In this document: piece after piece, positions 1 to 9,666 of the stretch
Position numbering within the stretch: the stretch's first letter is position 1
Layout: every line of letters begins with the position of its first letter
Source of the DNA: Oscillospiraceae bacterium
Lineage (GTDB): Bacteria > Bacillota > Clostridia > Oscillospirales > CAG-272
NCBI GenBank assembly: GCA_015064965.1
Contig: SVRG01000009.1
Span: 1 to 33,895, forward strand
Length of the DNA stretch: 33,895 nucleotides
Direction: 5' to 3'
The notes under the pieces: model-generated
The model's input: the letters and a program-made list of their open reading frames with translations, nothing else
Told to the model about the DNA's origin: nothing
Database searches by the model: none
Position numbers and translations under genes: made by a program

Positions 1-3000
1 CAGCTGCGATATACACAACGGTCTGGTTCTTTTCAAGCGTTATCGGTGTGCCGTCATAAAGACTTGCAACGCCAAGGTAGTTATAGCCATCTGCCTGACC
101 GATAGAGTTTTCCAAGTCTTCAACAGCCTCGCCCGTAGTTTCACTCATAAGTTTTACGATATTATCGAAAATTGTCTCTTCGTCAACCTCGGAAAGATGC
201 ACATCGTCCTTATTTTCAATAATGTAATAAATCTGTGCGCCTTCAGTTTCGCAGGAAAGCGAAACATTAACGGTGCCGTCCGCATTCTCGGTCATATCGG
301 CAACCGGTGTAGCAACGCTATTTTCATATATATATGCAGGTGAGAAGTCTGCATCGCATGTAATGAAATCGCGTGCACAGGGTCCGCGCCAGTCAACAAA
401 TACCATTCCCTCATGTATGGGATGACTTTCCGGCAATGTTGCAGCTTTTCCGTATTCAACTTCCTCGGTAAGCAATACTGTTTCGCCGTCCTTAAAATTA
501 ACCGTGTATTTTTCATAGGTTGAAACAGTCTGCACCACGAGGTTTTCGCTCACAAGCTCAACGCCCGCCGCTTGCTTATCCCAAACGCGGCTTTCAATAT
601 GCGCCATAGGTGCAAGAACAGGGTATTGAATCGCATCGCCATAATAGAATTTTTCAGTTGTAACAGAACCGTTTTCCCAATCAATAAACGATACAGTATA
701 CTGGTTCTTAGTATATATAGGAGTTACTTCAAGATTGCTTTGAACATTTGTAATATTGTCACTCCACTTAGCAAATGAATATCCTGCCTTTTCGGGAGCC
801 TCGGGAGCATTTGCTGAGTCGCCCTTGGTAACTGACTGCGCTTCGCCTATCATAGTGCCGTCTTCGTTCAAAAACCTAACAGTAAATGTAGGAAGTGCCG
901 CCTTTATTACCTCAATATTTACAAGGTTATCAGCGCCCTCCACGCCAAGTGTAACAATAAAGTCACCGGTATCAACGCTTGGCTCCTCACGAGGACGGAA
1001 CTTGATCGAATATGTGTTTCCGCTACCGATGGTAATCTGTCCTACATACTCAAGCTGTGCCTCTGTCGGGTCGGAGTTGGTCTTTTTATAAACCATAAGA
1101 TTTGCGATCTTTCCGCTGAGATTTGCAGTAGTCTCAGGGATAACACCGGTAAATGAATATTCGTTGCCGGAATTATTTTCAAGACCTGCGTTAGGGTCAC
1201 TGACATTGGATGTGATCTTATTTCTGTATCTGTAGAGTGTTCTTGTTTCAACCGCTACATTATTTGAAGCACCGATATATGCATCCTGCCATGCAGTCCA
1301 TGGCAATGTTCTTTTAAAGTAATATGTGTATGTTGTATCTCTGTAGTTGTACTGGGTATATGCAGCAGTAAGCTGTACCTGTCTTGTTTCCTCCCAGTAG
1401 TAACCGTTATAGTCATTCCAATACTTGCCTTCATTACCGATATGCGATGAATGATTGTAGCCGCATACCCACTTGTGCCAGGAAGTGCATGCTCTTTGGC
1501 TATCGCTCCAATCAGTGTAAACCTTTGACCAATAACCGCCCTGCTGCGATTTACCAAGTTCCCAGCAAAAATGTGTCCAGTATTTATCAGTTCTCTGCCA
1601 TCTGCCGTAACGGTACTGTGTCTTATATGTAGCCGGTATGGTTCTGGTTTGTACCTCTCTTAACAAAGAATCATTTTTAACATAGTAAACCGCAGAATTT
1701 TGCCATCCGGACCAGTTGCCAACATGGGGAACCGTGTTGTAGCAAGTCCAACCGCTATAATTTGGGCTGCTTGAACCGGTTGTGTACTCTGTAGTTTGAG
1801 AACGGTACTGTGTTTTTGTCTCGTATGTATCGTAGCTTCCGGTCATATTGCTCGTAGTCCAATCGGTCCACGCGCCCCAACTCCATGTAGTTGCAGCGGT
1901 GATTCCGCATGATACAAGCTTAGAATATGCACCGGTTGTTTTTACATCGTCCTTAACGCCAACGGCAAGCAACTCAACAGTAGTGATTTTATCCGAATAT
2001 ACGATATCCTCATTAAATGAAACACTGCCGTTTGCCGCAAGAGTTACTTCTTTATAAGGAACGCTCTTAACTGTTTTGCCGATAGAGGTTTTAAGGGTTA
2101 CGATTACCTTGAATGAAGTTGCACCCTTGTCATAGTTTTTAAGAGTTGCGTTGATTCTGTAAGTCTTACCGTCTTCCTGAAGCACTGCGCTGTGCAAAGT
2201 AATCAGTATGGGGAGGTTATCGTTTTCCCAACACTCAGTTGCGATAAGCTTCATATCGCCGTCCACTTTCTTGTAATCGGCGCACTGATGGTTTTCATCA
2301 AACTCAACGTGCCAGCCGGCAAACACATAGCCTGCTGACAAGGTATAGTTTGTGGGAGGAGTTGCCGAATGACCGAAAGGAACCTTTTCTTCCTTTAACA
2401 AGGATGTTCCTCCAATGTCATAGAACTGCACACTGTACTTGATAATCTCGTATGTAGCAGTAATTGTAGTGGGGGCGGTGATATTATCAAGCGATTTGTC
2501 CCACCCGCTGAACTTATAGCCGGTCTTGTCAGGAACAGAGGGAGCGGTGGCCTTGCCGCCGTACTGAACTCTCTGTGTGGAGATAACCGCGCCGTCAGGA
2601 TCTGCAAATGTAACAACATTTACATTGTGTACAGTAATAGTATCCGAAGACTTTGCCGCGCTGTCGCCATGCTTATTTACCGCAACAACATTCACCTTGA
2701 AAATACCGGGCTTTTCAAATACAAATGACGCAACAGTATTTTCAACTTCAACAGTTTTAACGGTGTTATTGCCGTTTGTATCTATGAGCGACACCTTATA
2801 TGATGTCGCCCATTTTACAGGCATCCAGGAAACAGAAACGTTTTCGTTGAGCGCAAAGTCGTTGGAAGAAACCGTCACTGCCGATACCGCTTCGGGCGGT
2901 ATGGCAGGAATCAACGGATACTTTTCGCTGTGAAGCAAGGAAACACAATGATACTTTGCAATTGCATCATATGCGATAACATTCTCTGTTACCGCACACA

Positions 3001-3592
3001 TACCGGTATAGTCTGCCTGATATACCTTGATGCCGGCATTGTTTATTTCTTTAATAACCATTGATGTTCCGGTAAACTTGCATCTGCCCTTGGGGGCAAG
3101 AACAAGAATGTCACCAATTTTTGCCTTGGAGATAAGCATCTTGATGTTTTCAACAGTAACATCGCCGTCAATCTCTCCGCGAATCAATTTGTGGGAACAT
3201 TTGCTTGCATATCTTCCGATAAGTTTTACATTATCGCTAAGATATGAGGGATTGCAGTGATAGTCATATGTGGGAACCTCGCCAAAAGCAGCGTTGAACA
3301 CATATTTTGCAAAAGCATTTGACTGCCACACGCCGCCAAAGCTACCGTGCGAGTTTTCAGTGCCCTCTGCAAAGCATCCTTTGGTTTTGTCGCCGTCAAG
3401 ATTATCCTCGCCGACAAACTGTTGATCGGATTTGGATACAAAATATGTCTTTTCGGGGACATATTCTTCCTGTACTGTACCAATTTTTTCAAGTACTTCT
3501 TCTTCGTTTTCGTCCTCTGCACTTACGGCAAAGTTAAACATTGAAAAAGACATCAAAACGGCAAGCAACAGTGCTGTTAATCTTTTTATCAT
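1..3592 (-). CDS. Secreted multidomain surface protein, partial (C-terminus outside window)
   Basis: The minus-strand frame is open from an ATG at 3592 to the window edge (1197 codons; I checked it for stops). An AGGAG box precedes the ATG and the gene starts 12 nt after the stop of its upstream neighbour. The protein opens with a signal peptide (MIKRLTALLLAVLMSFSMF). Residues about 60-210 resemble an NlpC/CHAP-like amidase domain, but Ser91 (WQSNAFA) sits where the catalytic Cys is expected and Thr176 where the His is expected, so it looks inactive. Next come an Fn3-like domain (about 220-320), two InlB/Listeria-Bacteroides-type beta-grasp repeats (about 324-440), a Trp/Tyr-rich stretch (about 560-795) with recurring TQYR/LYRYR motifs, three more InlB-type repeats (about 898-1090) and a chitobiase-C-like beta domain (about 1092 onward). 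It is probably extracellular and binding or adhesive. No anchor can be judged because the C-terminus is missing. Confidence 0.85.
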   Translation of the reverse strand, partial: MIKRLTALLLAVLMSFSMFNFAVSAEDENEEEVLEKIGTVQEEYVPEKTYFVSKSDQQFVGEDNLDGDKTKGCFAEGTENSHGSFGGVWQSNAFAKYVFNAAFGEVPTYDYHCNPSYLSDNVKLIGRYASKCSHKLIRGEIDGDVTVENIKMLISKAKIGDILVLAPKGRCKFTGTSMVIKEINNAGIKVYQADYTGMCAVTENVIAYDAIAKYHCVSLLHSEKYPLIPAIPPEAVSAVTVSSNDFALNENVSVSWMPVKWATSYKVSLIDTNGNNTVKTVEVENTVASFVFEKPGIFKVNVVAVNKHGDSAAKSSDTITVHNVNVVTFADPDGAVISTQRVQYGGKATAPSVPDKTGYKFSGWDKSLDNITAPTTITATYEIIKYSVQFYDIGGTSLLKEEKVPFGHSATPPTNYTLSAGYVFAGWHVEFDENHQCADYKKVDGDMKLIATECWENDNLPILITLHSAVLQEDGKTYRINATLKNYDKGATSFKVIVTLKTSIGKTVKSVPYKEVTLAANGSVSFNEDIVYSDKITTVELLAVGVKDDVKTTGAYSKLVSCGITAATTWSWGAWTDWTTSNMTGSYDTYETKTQYRSQTTEYTTGSSSPNYSGWTCYNTVPHVGNWSGWQNSAVYYVKNDSLLREVQTRTIPATYKTQYRYGRWQRTDKYWTHFCWELGKSQQGGYWSKVYTDWSDSQRACTSWHKWVCGYNHSSHIGNEGKYWNDYNGYYWEETRQVQLTAAYTQYNYRDTTYTYYFKRTLPWTAWQDAYIGASNNVAVETRTLYRYRNKITSNVSDPNAGLENNSGNEYSFTGVIPETTANLSGKIANLMVYKKTNSDPTEAQLEYVGQITIGSGNTYSIKFRPREEPSVDTGDFIVTLGVEGADNLVNIEVIKAALPTFTVRFLNEDGTMIGEAQSVTKGDSANAPEAPEKAGYSFAKWSDNITNVQSNLEVTPIYTKNQYTVSFIDWENGSVTTEKFYYGDAIQYPVLAPMAHIESRVWDKQAAGVELVSENLVVQTVSTYEKYTVNFKDGETVLLTEEVEYGKAATLPESHPIHEGMVFVDWRGPCARDFITCDADFSPAYIYENSVATPVADMTENADGTVNVSLSCETEGAQIYYIIENKDDVHLSEVDEETIFDNIVKLMSETTGEAVEDLENSIGQADGYNYLGVASLYDGTPITLEKNQTVVYIAA

Positions 3593-3604
3593 GATGTTTT
3601 CTCC

Positions 3605-6600
3605 TTATTCAAGCCCTTCAACCACAATATCTTCGGGCTCGGTTTCTTCGGTAGCTTCGGTTTCCGCAGGCGCCTCAGTTTCCTCAGGCGCCTCGGTTTC
3701 TGTTTCTTCTGACTCGGTTTCTTCTTCGTCTGCCAAAAATTCGCTATTGTCTTCGCCAAGTCTTATCTCGGTTACGCCTGTATACGAAAGCATGGTTGCA
3801 CCGTCAACAAGCACTATCTTAGCAAGCACGATCTCGCGATCGGTAACAAATTCTGCAGTAACACTGGCAGTTTCTCCCGCCGCAAGCGAAACAGTCTCAC
3901 TATAAGTGTCAACATACAAACCGTTTCTATCATAAATGCTTACAAGAACCTGACCGTTTTCAATATCGGTTTCGCTCTCGTTCTTTACGGTTGCAGAAAC
4001 AGTCTTAACAGTTGTTTCGAAGAGTGCAGCATCACTGTCAACCTCGTCAAACAAGCCAACATCGCCGACCTCAAGCTGAGGTGTATTGGTTGCCGCAATA
4101 TTCTTGACATAAATTCCTGCGCTGTTGTAAGCAGTAGTATCCTGCTCTGCATCTGCAATTACCGCAAAGTCAAACGATCTGCCAAGTTCATCATTGAAGT
4201 AGCTATCCTCCATGATTATCGCGCACGAGAAGGTTTCGCCATGGTCAATGGGGTCAAACTGTTCAATCAAAGTGTCGATAACGGCACCGTTTTCATCGAG
4301 AAGAACTATCTTACCGCCCGACGGCTCATAGCCCTCGTTGGTAACGTTAAGAACTACGATGTTTTCGGTAGCAGTAGGACTGCTTTCTGCACTCATATGA
4401 AGAACCGCTCTACCGATTGTTATTTCCGCTTTATTATTTACATAATATGCATCGTCGCAATCGGGTTCTTCCACTTCTACGCGGTAAGTATTGCGCGAGA
4501 TCTCCGCAGGAAGCAATACAGTTGTTTCAATTGTCTCAGAGTAACCGGGTTTAATTGCCTTTTCAATTACCTTTTCGTCAACCACAGTATCGCCGTCATA
4601 TACGGTAACCTTTACGGAAGAGGTGCGAATCGTACCGTTGTTGGTAACGGTAACGGTAAGTGCTTTTTCTTCGCCGGGAACAAGGTTGTAGTCATCAAAC
4701 AGAGCCTCGGTAACTGCCATATCGTGGCGCTCGCCGATAATTGCGGTGCAAAGATTGTTGATATCGGTAGTAGCATTAAGCTCAGTCTGATTGAAAATTG
4801 ATACAATAGTTCCGCCTGAATATGCACCGCTGAAATCATTGATGTACTTATCCTGATTTGTCACTCTGATGGGGAGTCCCCACTCAAAGGTTTCATCATC
4901 GAAAAGCATCAAGTATGCGTCGGAGGTTTCTTCCTCGTGCTTTGTAAAGAGAACTGCCATATTTCCGTTTTCATCGGAAATAAGATTGTATCCGTCACCA
5001 AGAGAGGTAGGCTCAATATAAAGCTGCTGAGGAGCATACGCGGGATCAATCGAATAGTAGATCATTCCGCGGTTGTACCAGGTCATTGCGTTATCGCCAT
5101 GTACCTTAGTAAACTCAACATTCATTGCCTTGTTGGTGTACTTTATTACATCAGTTGTACCAACCTTAACAAGTCGGATATACTGGTCATCCTCGGTGGC
5201 AGTGTTGCCGTCCTCATCGGTTGTGTATGCAATATAGCCGTCCTCAAGCATATAGCCTGCCGCAAGAGAGGTAATGAAATCCGCAATAGGATCAAGAGTT
5301 ACATACGTCCACTCTTGTACTACGGGCTCTTCTTCCTCTGCTGCCTCTTCACCTTCGCCGAGCTCATCCGGATTTGTAGGCTCCACTGCCTCTTCAAGTT
5401 CCTCATCGGTGATGTCCGAAGTATCAATCTTTCCGTCAAGAACGGGAGCATATGCCGCATCCTGCTTGTATGCATAATGGATTACGTTTTCGCCTTCTGC
5501 TCCGAATACATTATCGACAGTGTTGGTAACCCATGTAATAACAATTTCACCGTTAACGCTTGCGATTCTCGGCATCATTTCGTAGATATCGTTGTTTGTA
5601 ATCTGTTCAACGTATACAAACTCGTCAAGCAAAGGATTGTACTTTGCAATTGTAAGGTCGGTATTCTTTGCAAGTTCGGTAAGAGTTGCATCGGCGGCAT
5701 TGAGAGTCTTTGCATTCTGCCATACGATGTAAATCTGATCCTCAAAAGTAGCAACTTTAAATCCATAGTCGGCAGTTGTATCATCGTTTACTGCCTTGGG
5801 GGCAGACCAAACCTTAGTTGCAGGATCGTAAATGCTGTAAACAAGCATCGTTCTGTCAGCATCCGCGCGGCTTGCATTATCATCGGTAAATACCATCATG
5901 ATAACTCCGCCCGCAGTAACAACCTGGGGTTTGATATCGGTATATGTACTGCTTTGAAGAACATCAAAATCAAGGTCGGATACAACTATTGATACATCCT
6001 CATCAAACAGTTCAAACTCATCTGCACCATACCAACCGCTACGGTTTTCAAGGTATCCGCGATCCATTTGTACATACTTGCTTGAATCAAACAATGCTTC
6101 TTGTAGAGTAGGGATCGGTCCAAGCAAAGGATCCATATATACTCCGTCTTTCATTATATATAGCGACGGTGTAGAGAAAATGTTGAGATTAGCAACTGTA
6201 GTACCCAAAACCTTTGCCTTTATGCCTACATTGCCATAGAGGTAGATATTGGTTTTCTTAGAATCATACGGAAGCAATTGGCTTTCCAAGTTAAGGGCGG
6301 CTTTACCGTAAAGACTTACAGAAGCAACGTACTTAAAACCAACGCCGACCGAAGCTTCTATAGATACGCTACCGTCAAGCAACAGTTTTGCATCCGTAAA
6401 TTTCCAATCGGTAAGCGTAAATGTACCGGTAGGACTGATTGAGCCTTCAACCTCTATTTCAACCAAAACCGGAACCGGTCCTGCTTGTACATGCCAGTAG
6501 CAACCACCTGTAGCAGAGAATTCAAAAACTATTTTGCCTTTACAAACATTTTGGCCATGCATTATTTCAAATTCTCCACAGAACTTAGGCTTATTAAATT

Positions 6601-9600
6601 TAAAATTGCCCTTGCCAGAAACGGTCTCATTTTTAATTGCATATTTTTTGTACAATTTTTTCCATTTAGTGGAAGTAAGATCTTTTATACCGTCACGATA
6701 CTCTTTAAAATCATTAATGAATTTTTTAACAATCTTTTTCGCTGCAGGAGTATTTTTTTCTCCGTTAGTTTCATCTTTCTTTTTATCTTTTCCTATATCC
6801 AAGTTAACAGAAATAACTGTGCTTTCATCTCCAACAGTAACCGAAACAGGGAGGTCTACAGGAAGCGCAAGTTCAAATTCTGCTCCTCCAATAAGGGGGA
6901 AGTCTGCATCTATCGAAATTGCAAAACCTCCGCCGGTAAAGCCAATCGAATTTTTAGTATCGCCTTTAGTCTCATTAAATACATTAAGCAAAAGCTTCTG
7001 CTTTGCTCTAACGTTACCGGTTTTATCGTATACCCAAAGTTCTACAGTCTTTTTAGCTTCAAAATCCCAACGGTGAATATTTTCGAATTTACCGTCAGTA
7101 CTGGTTGCCTTAACCTTACCACCTTGAACAAGTCTGTATTCTTTTATGTTATCGGTATTCGACATCACACACTCAAAATCCATCGTCTGTACGTGTATAG
7201 TTCGGTATGAGTGGAAGTGATTAATTGTTTTAGACTCTTTCAATAGGTCAACTGTATCATACAGGTACGTCATGTTGACTTTTACAGCTTCATATGAACC
7301 AGCCAGAGAAAGCGTTATGGAATCACGCATATTGGAATTCATCGTATATGAATTATTGATGTGATCATCATAATCGGGAGCTGTTATTTTGAGCTCAGCT
7401 TTACCGGTTGCATAAATGAGTTCGGCGTTTCCGTCTGCATTCGTGGTAACAGTCAAACCAAGACATTCAACGGTCGCACCCACAATGGGATTGTTTTTAT
7501 TATCAGTTACGGTAATAATATAATCGCTTACCTTGGTTTTATTGGCTTTTTTAACCGAACTTCCCTTAGGAACTTTAACCTCACTTGCAAGCACCCACTC
7601 ACCAAAAGAATTTTTATACCACTTCTCACCCAAACTGTTGGTTGCCTGCTCAAGAATTACCAACTGTTCGCCGGTTTGAATGTACTTGTTTTTCACGCTT
7701 GAAAGACTATACGGCTTACTATATCTCTTTACGTTTGCCTTTTTAGTCTCAACAATCGTAGGTGTGATGCTAACAGTGGTGTATTTTTCAAACTTGCCGC
7801 AAATGTTGCAAAGTCCCTGCTTATACGAATGTTTATGTTCTGCAATATCAGCTGCACACACATAGTAACCGTCCGTAGTTTTATACCATTTTTCATCAAG
7901 TTTTGTGGTATAACCATCAATCTTTACGGTCTTGTTTTTAAGAAGTTCATATTGCGCAGGAGCATCACCAAAAGGTTTCTGCCTTACCAGAGTTTGCTTG
8001 TTAGATTCATATAGCGTTGCAGTAATCGACTTAAGACCAATATCCTTGATATATCCGCATCCCTTACTTGTACATTCGCCTGCAGACATATGATGGCTGT
8101 GGTGTTTAATCTGTGAATCCTTTACCCAATAACCATCGGATGTTCTATACCACCATTCACCAAAGACATTCTTTACTCTATAGTCAACCTTTACAATTTC
8201 CCACTTTTTATATGTCTTCTTAGCCGTTGCTTTAGAATAAGCTTTTGAACGTGCGACTGTGTCGGCATTATTCGCTTCATATACATCGAACTTGCATGTT
8301 ATGGGATGCAACCATTCGTGTTTTTCATATTCTGCAACATAGGAGCAATTTTCAAATATGCATTCTCCAAGACTCTCCTGAGAGTATTCATGCTGGTTTT
8401 CAAAAAGCGATTTCTTATGTTCCTTTACTTCGCTCGCAAGAATCCAATATCCATCAGTAGTTTTAAACCATTTATCGCCTTTTTTTATGATGGTTTTATT
8501 AGGTTCACTATACGTAGAAGCGTTAATGTTTATAACAACTTTTCCTGAATATGTCTTTTTTTCCGTACTGCTCTTGAATGGATCTTTTCTTGCGGTTACT
8601 TTTCCGCTTTTAGGCTGATACGGTGTAATTGACTCATTATCTATAGGATACTTATACATCGCGCCACATGAACACTTACCGGTGGAGGAAGAGTATGAAT
8701 GGCTGTGCTTTTCTACATTATCCTCGTATATCCAGCCACCACCTTCAACTTTATACCATATGTTTCCATAGCAATTCTTGGTTTTGTGAGTTATTGTAAC
8801 AGAATCGTTTACATCAAGACTGCCATTATTTTTATTTGCTGCATCGGAATAAGGCTTCTTTTTCAAGTCTACCTTTTTTGTGACTAAAGCCGTAAAATTC
8901 CATATGTTGTTTTCGCTATAATCAAATTCATAACTACAACCTTTTACGCTGCAAATTCCGGCACCCGCCCACGAATGCTTCTGATTGCTTGACGTTTCTT
9001 TAGCATTATTAACTTTACACCCACAAACAGTACACTTGCTTGCAGCAGTCTTTTTTATCTCTTTGTGATACTTATCATTACCTTTTATTTGCTTATAGCT
9101 ATAGGTAACCTTTGGGCTATTCTCAGTACACTCATGCTTTTTGATATTGTCTGAAAGCACCCAACCGTTGTGACCGTTTCCGTCTTCAACATAATAATAT
9201 GTATCTTTTACCGGGATTCCCAAAACTTTTTTAACGGTTACTTCTTTCTTTTCACCAAGTATTAAAAGTGTTCCTTTGGCAGAAAAAGTTCCCTTTTTTT
9301 CCGGCTTCTTTTTTGCCGACTTATAATACGTTACATTTTTACTCTTAGTAACGTAGTGCTTGCCGCACTTGTGGTCAAACAAGCCCTCAAGTTCTGCTTC
9401 GGGATCGTCAAGCGAGATATCTTCATCGATATCTTCATCCGCGGTTCCAGTTTCCTCTACCTCGATTGTTTCTTCAAAGGTGGTTTCTTCAAAATCTTCT
9501 TCATAGGTTTCTTCGAAATCTTCCTCGAAGACGGTCTCTTCAACGCCGCTTGTTTCTACGATTTCAGTTTCTTCGCCGAGCATTTCGTGTGCAAGCACCG

Positions 9601-9664
9601 ATACATCGGACATAAGCATAAAAATCGCGCACATTAAAGAAACAATTCGCTTAAAATTCTTCAT
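3605..9664 (-). CDS. Giant secreted mosaic protein: SH3-like/metal-knuckle array, beta-propeller-like region and CARDB domains
   Basis: This is a 2019-residue exported protein of unknown function. A signal peptide (MKNFKRIVSLMCAIFMLM) leads into a Glu-rich linker (about 27-95). Six SH3-like modules follow (about 103-176, 253-318, 353-413, 458-520, 547-608, 635-697), each ending in a strand like DGYWV-x-SE-I/V-K. Cys-pair knuckles are interleaved with them (Cys 211/214, 238/243, 331/333, 435/440, 531/536, 619/622), mostly preceded by His-rich HxH. Next are a carboxypeptidase-regulatory/Ig-like domain (about 704-760), a beta-strand-rich region (about 900-1200), a beta-propeller-like region (about 1225-1640), CARDB/Ig-like domains (about 1648-1960) and an acidic Glu/Thr tail with no LPXTG or membrane anchor. 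An ATG at 9670 would overlap the protease stop as ATGA, but GAGG touches it; the ATG at 9664 has 6-nt spacing and was chosen. It is probably a substrate or partner of the neighbouring protease. Confidence 0.85.
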   Translation of the reverse strand: MKNFKRIVSLMCAIFMLMSDVSVLAHEMLGEETEIVETSGVEETVFEEDFEETYEEDFEETTFEETIEVEETGTADEDIDEDISLDDPEAELEGLFDHKCGKHYVTKSKNVTYYKSAKKKPEKKGTFSAKGTLLILGEKKEVTVKKVLGIPVKDTYYYVEDGNGHNGWVLSDNIKKHECTENSPKVTYSYKQIKGNDKYHKEIKKTAASKCTVCGCKVNNAKETSSNQKHSWAGAGICSVKGCSYEFDYSENNIWNFTALVTKKVDLKKKPYSDAANKNNGSLDVNDSVTITHKTKNCYGNIWYKVEGGGWIYEDNVEKHSHSYSSSTGKCSCGAMYKYPIDNESITPYQPKSGKVTARKDPFKSSTEKKTYSGKVVININASTYSEPNKTIIKKGDKWFKTTDGYWILASEVKEHKKSLFENQHEYSQESLGECIFENCSYVAEYEKHEWLHPITCKFDVYEANNADTVARSKAYSKATAKKTYKKWEIVKVDYRVKNVFGEWWYRTSDGYWVKDSQIKHHSHHMSAGECTSKGCGYIKDIGLKSITATLYESNKQTLVRQKPFGDAPAQYELLKNKTVKIDGYTTKLDEKWYKTTDGYYVCAADIAEHKHSYKQGLCNICGKFEKYTTVSITPTIVETKKANVKRYSKPYSLSSVKNKYIQTGEQLVILEQATNSLGEKWYKNSFGEWVLASEVKVPKGSSVKKANKTKVSDYIITVTDNKNNPIVGATVECLGLTVTTNADGNAELIYATGKAELKITAPDYDDHINNSYTMNSNMRDSITLSLAGSYEAVKVNMTYLYDTVDLLKESKTINHFHSYRTIHVQTMDFECVMSNTDNIKEYRLVQGGKVKATSTDGKFENIHRWDFEAKKTVELWVYDKTGNVRAKQKLLLNVFNETKGDTKNSIGFTGGGFAISIDADFPLIGGAEFELALPVDLPVSVTVGDESTVISVNLDIGKDKKKDETNGEKNTPAAKKIVKKFINDFKEYRDGIKDLTSTKWKKLYKKYAIKNETVSGKGNFKFNKPKFCGEFEIMHGQNVCKGKIVFEFSATGGCYWHVQAGPVPVLVEIEVEGSISPTGTFTLTDWKFTDAKLLLDGSVSIEASVGVGFKYVASVSLYGKAALNLESQLLPYDSKKTNIYLYGNVGIKAKVLGTTVANLNIFSTPSLYIMKDGVYMDPLLGPIPTLQEALFDSSKYVQMDRGYLENRSGWYGADEFELFDEDVSIVVSDLDFDVLQSSTYTDIKPQVVTAGGVIMMVFTDDNASRADADRTMLVYSIYDPATKVWSAPKAVNDDTTADYGFKVATFEDQIYIVWQNAKTLNAADATLTELAKNTDLTIAKYNPLLDEFVYVEQITNNDIYEMMPRIASVNGEIVITWVTNTVDNVFGAEGENVIHYAYKQDAAYAPVLDGKIDTSDITDEELEEAVEPTNPDELGEGEEAAEEEEPVVQEWTYVTLDPIADFITSLAAGYMLEDGYIAYTTDEDGNTATEDDQYIRLVKVGTTDVIKYTNKAMNVEFTKVHGDNAMTWYNRGMIYYSIDPAYAPQQLYIEPTSLGDGYNLISDENGNMAVLFTKHEEETSDAYLMLFDDETFEWGLPIRVTNQDKYINDFSGAYSGGTIVSIFNQTELNATTDINNLCTAIIGERHDMAVTEALFDDYNLVPGEEKALTVTVTNNGTIRTSSVKVTVYDGDTVVDEKVIEKAIKPGYSETIETTVLLPAEISRNTYRVEVEEPDCDDAYYVNNKAEITIGRAVLHMSAESSPTATENIVVLNVTNEGYEPSGGKIVLLDENGAVIDTLIEQFDPIDHGETFSCAIIMEDSYFNDELGRSFDFAVIADAEQDTTAYNSAGIYVKNIAATNTPQLEVGDVGLFDEVDSDAALFETTVKTVSATVKNESETDIENGQVLVSIYDRNGLYVDTYSETVSLAAGETASVTAEFVTDREIVLAKIVLVDGATMLSYTGVTEIRLGEDNSEFLADEEETESEETETEAPEETEAPAETEATEETEPEDIVVEGLE

Positions 9665-9666
9665 AG

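Noticed and set aside
3432..3905. Ser-rich plus-strand open frame
   Set aside because: Its low-complexity Ser runs are the antisense of the Glu/Thr-rich tail of the giant protein and adjacent acidic sequence.
4241..4801. Plus-strand open frame of 186 codons
   Set aside because: Antisense shadow of the CARDB region of the giant protein; no start signal and no family resemblance.
4937..5992. Long plus-strand open frame (351 codons) inside the giant protein gene
   Set aside because: It lies opposite a coherent 2019-residue gene with signal peptide and domains, has no ribosome binding site or recognisable domain, and is Cys/Ile/Asn-rich as expected of antisense translation.
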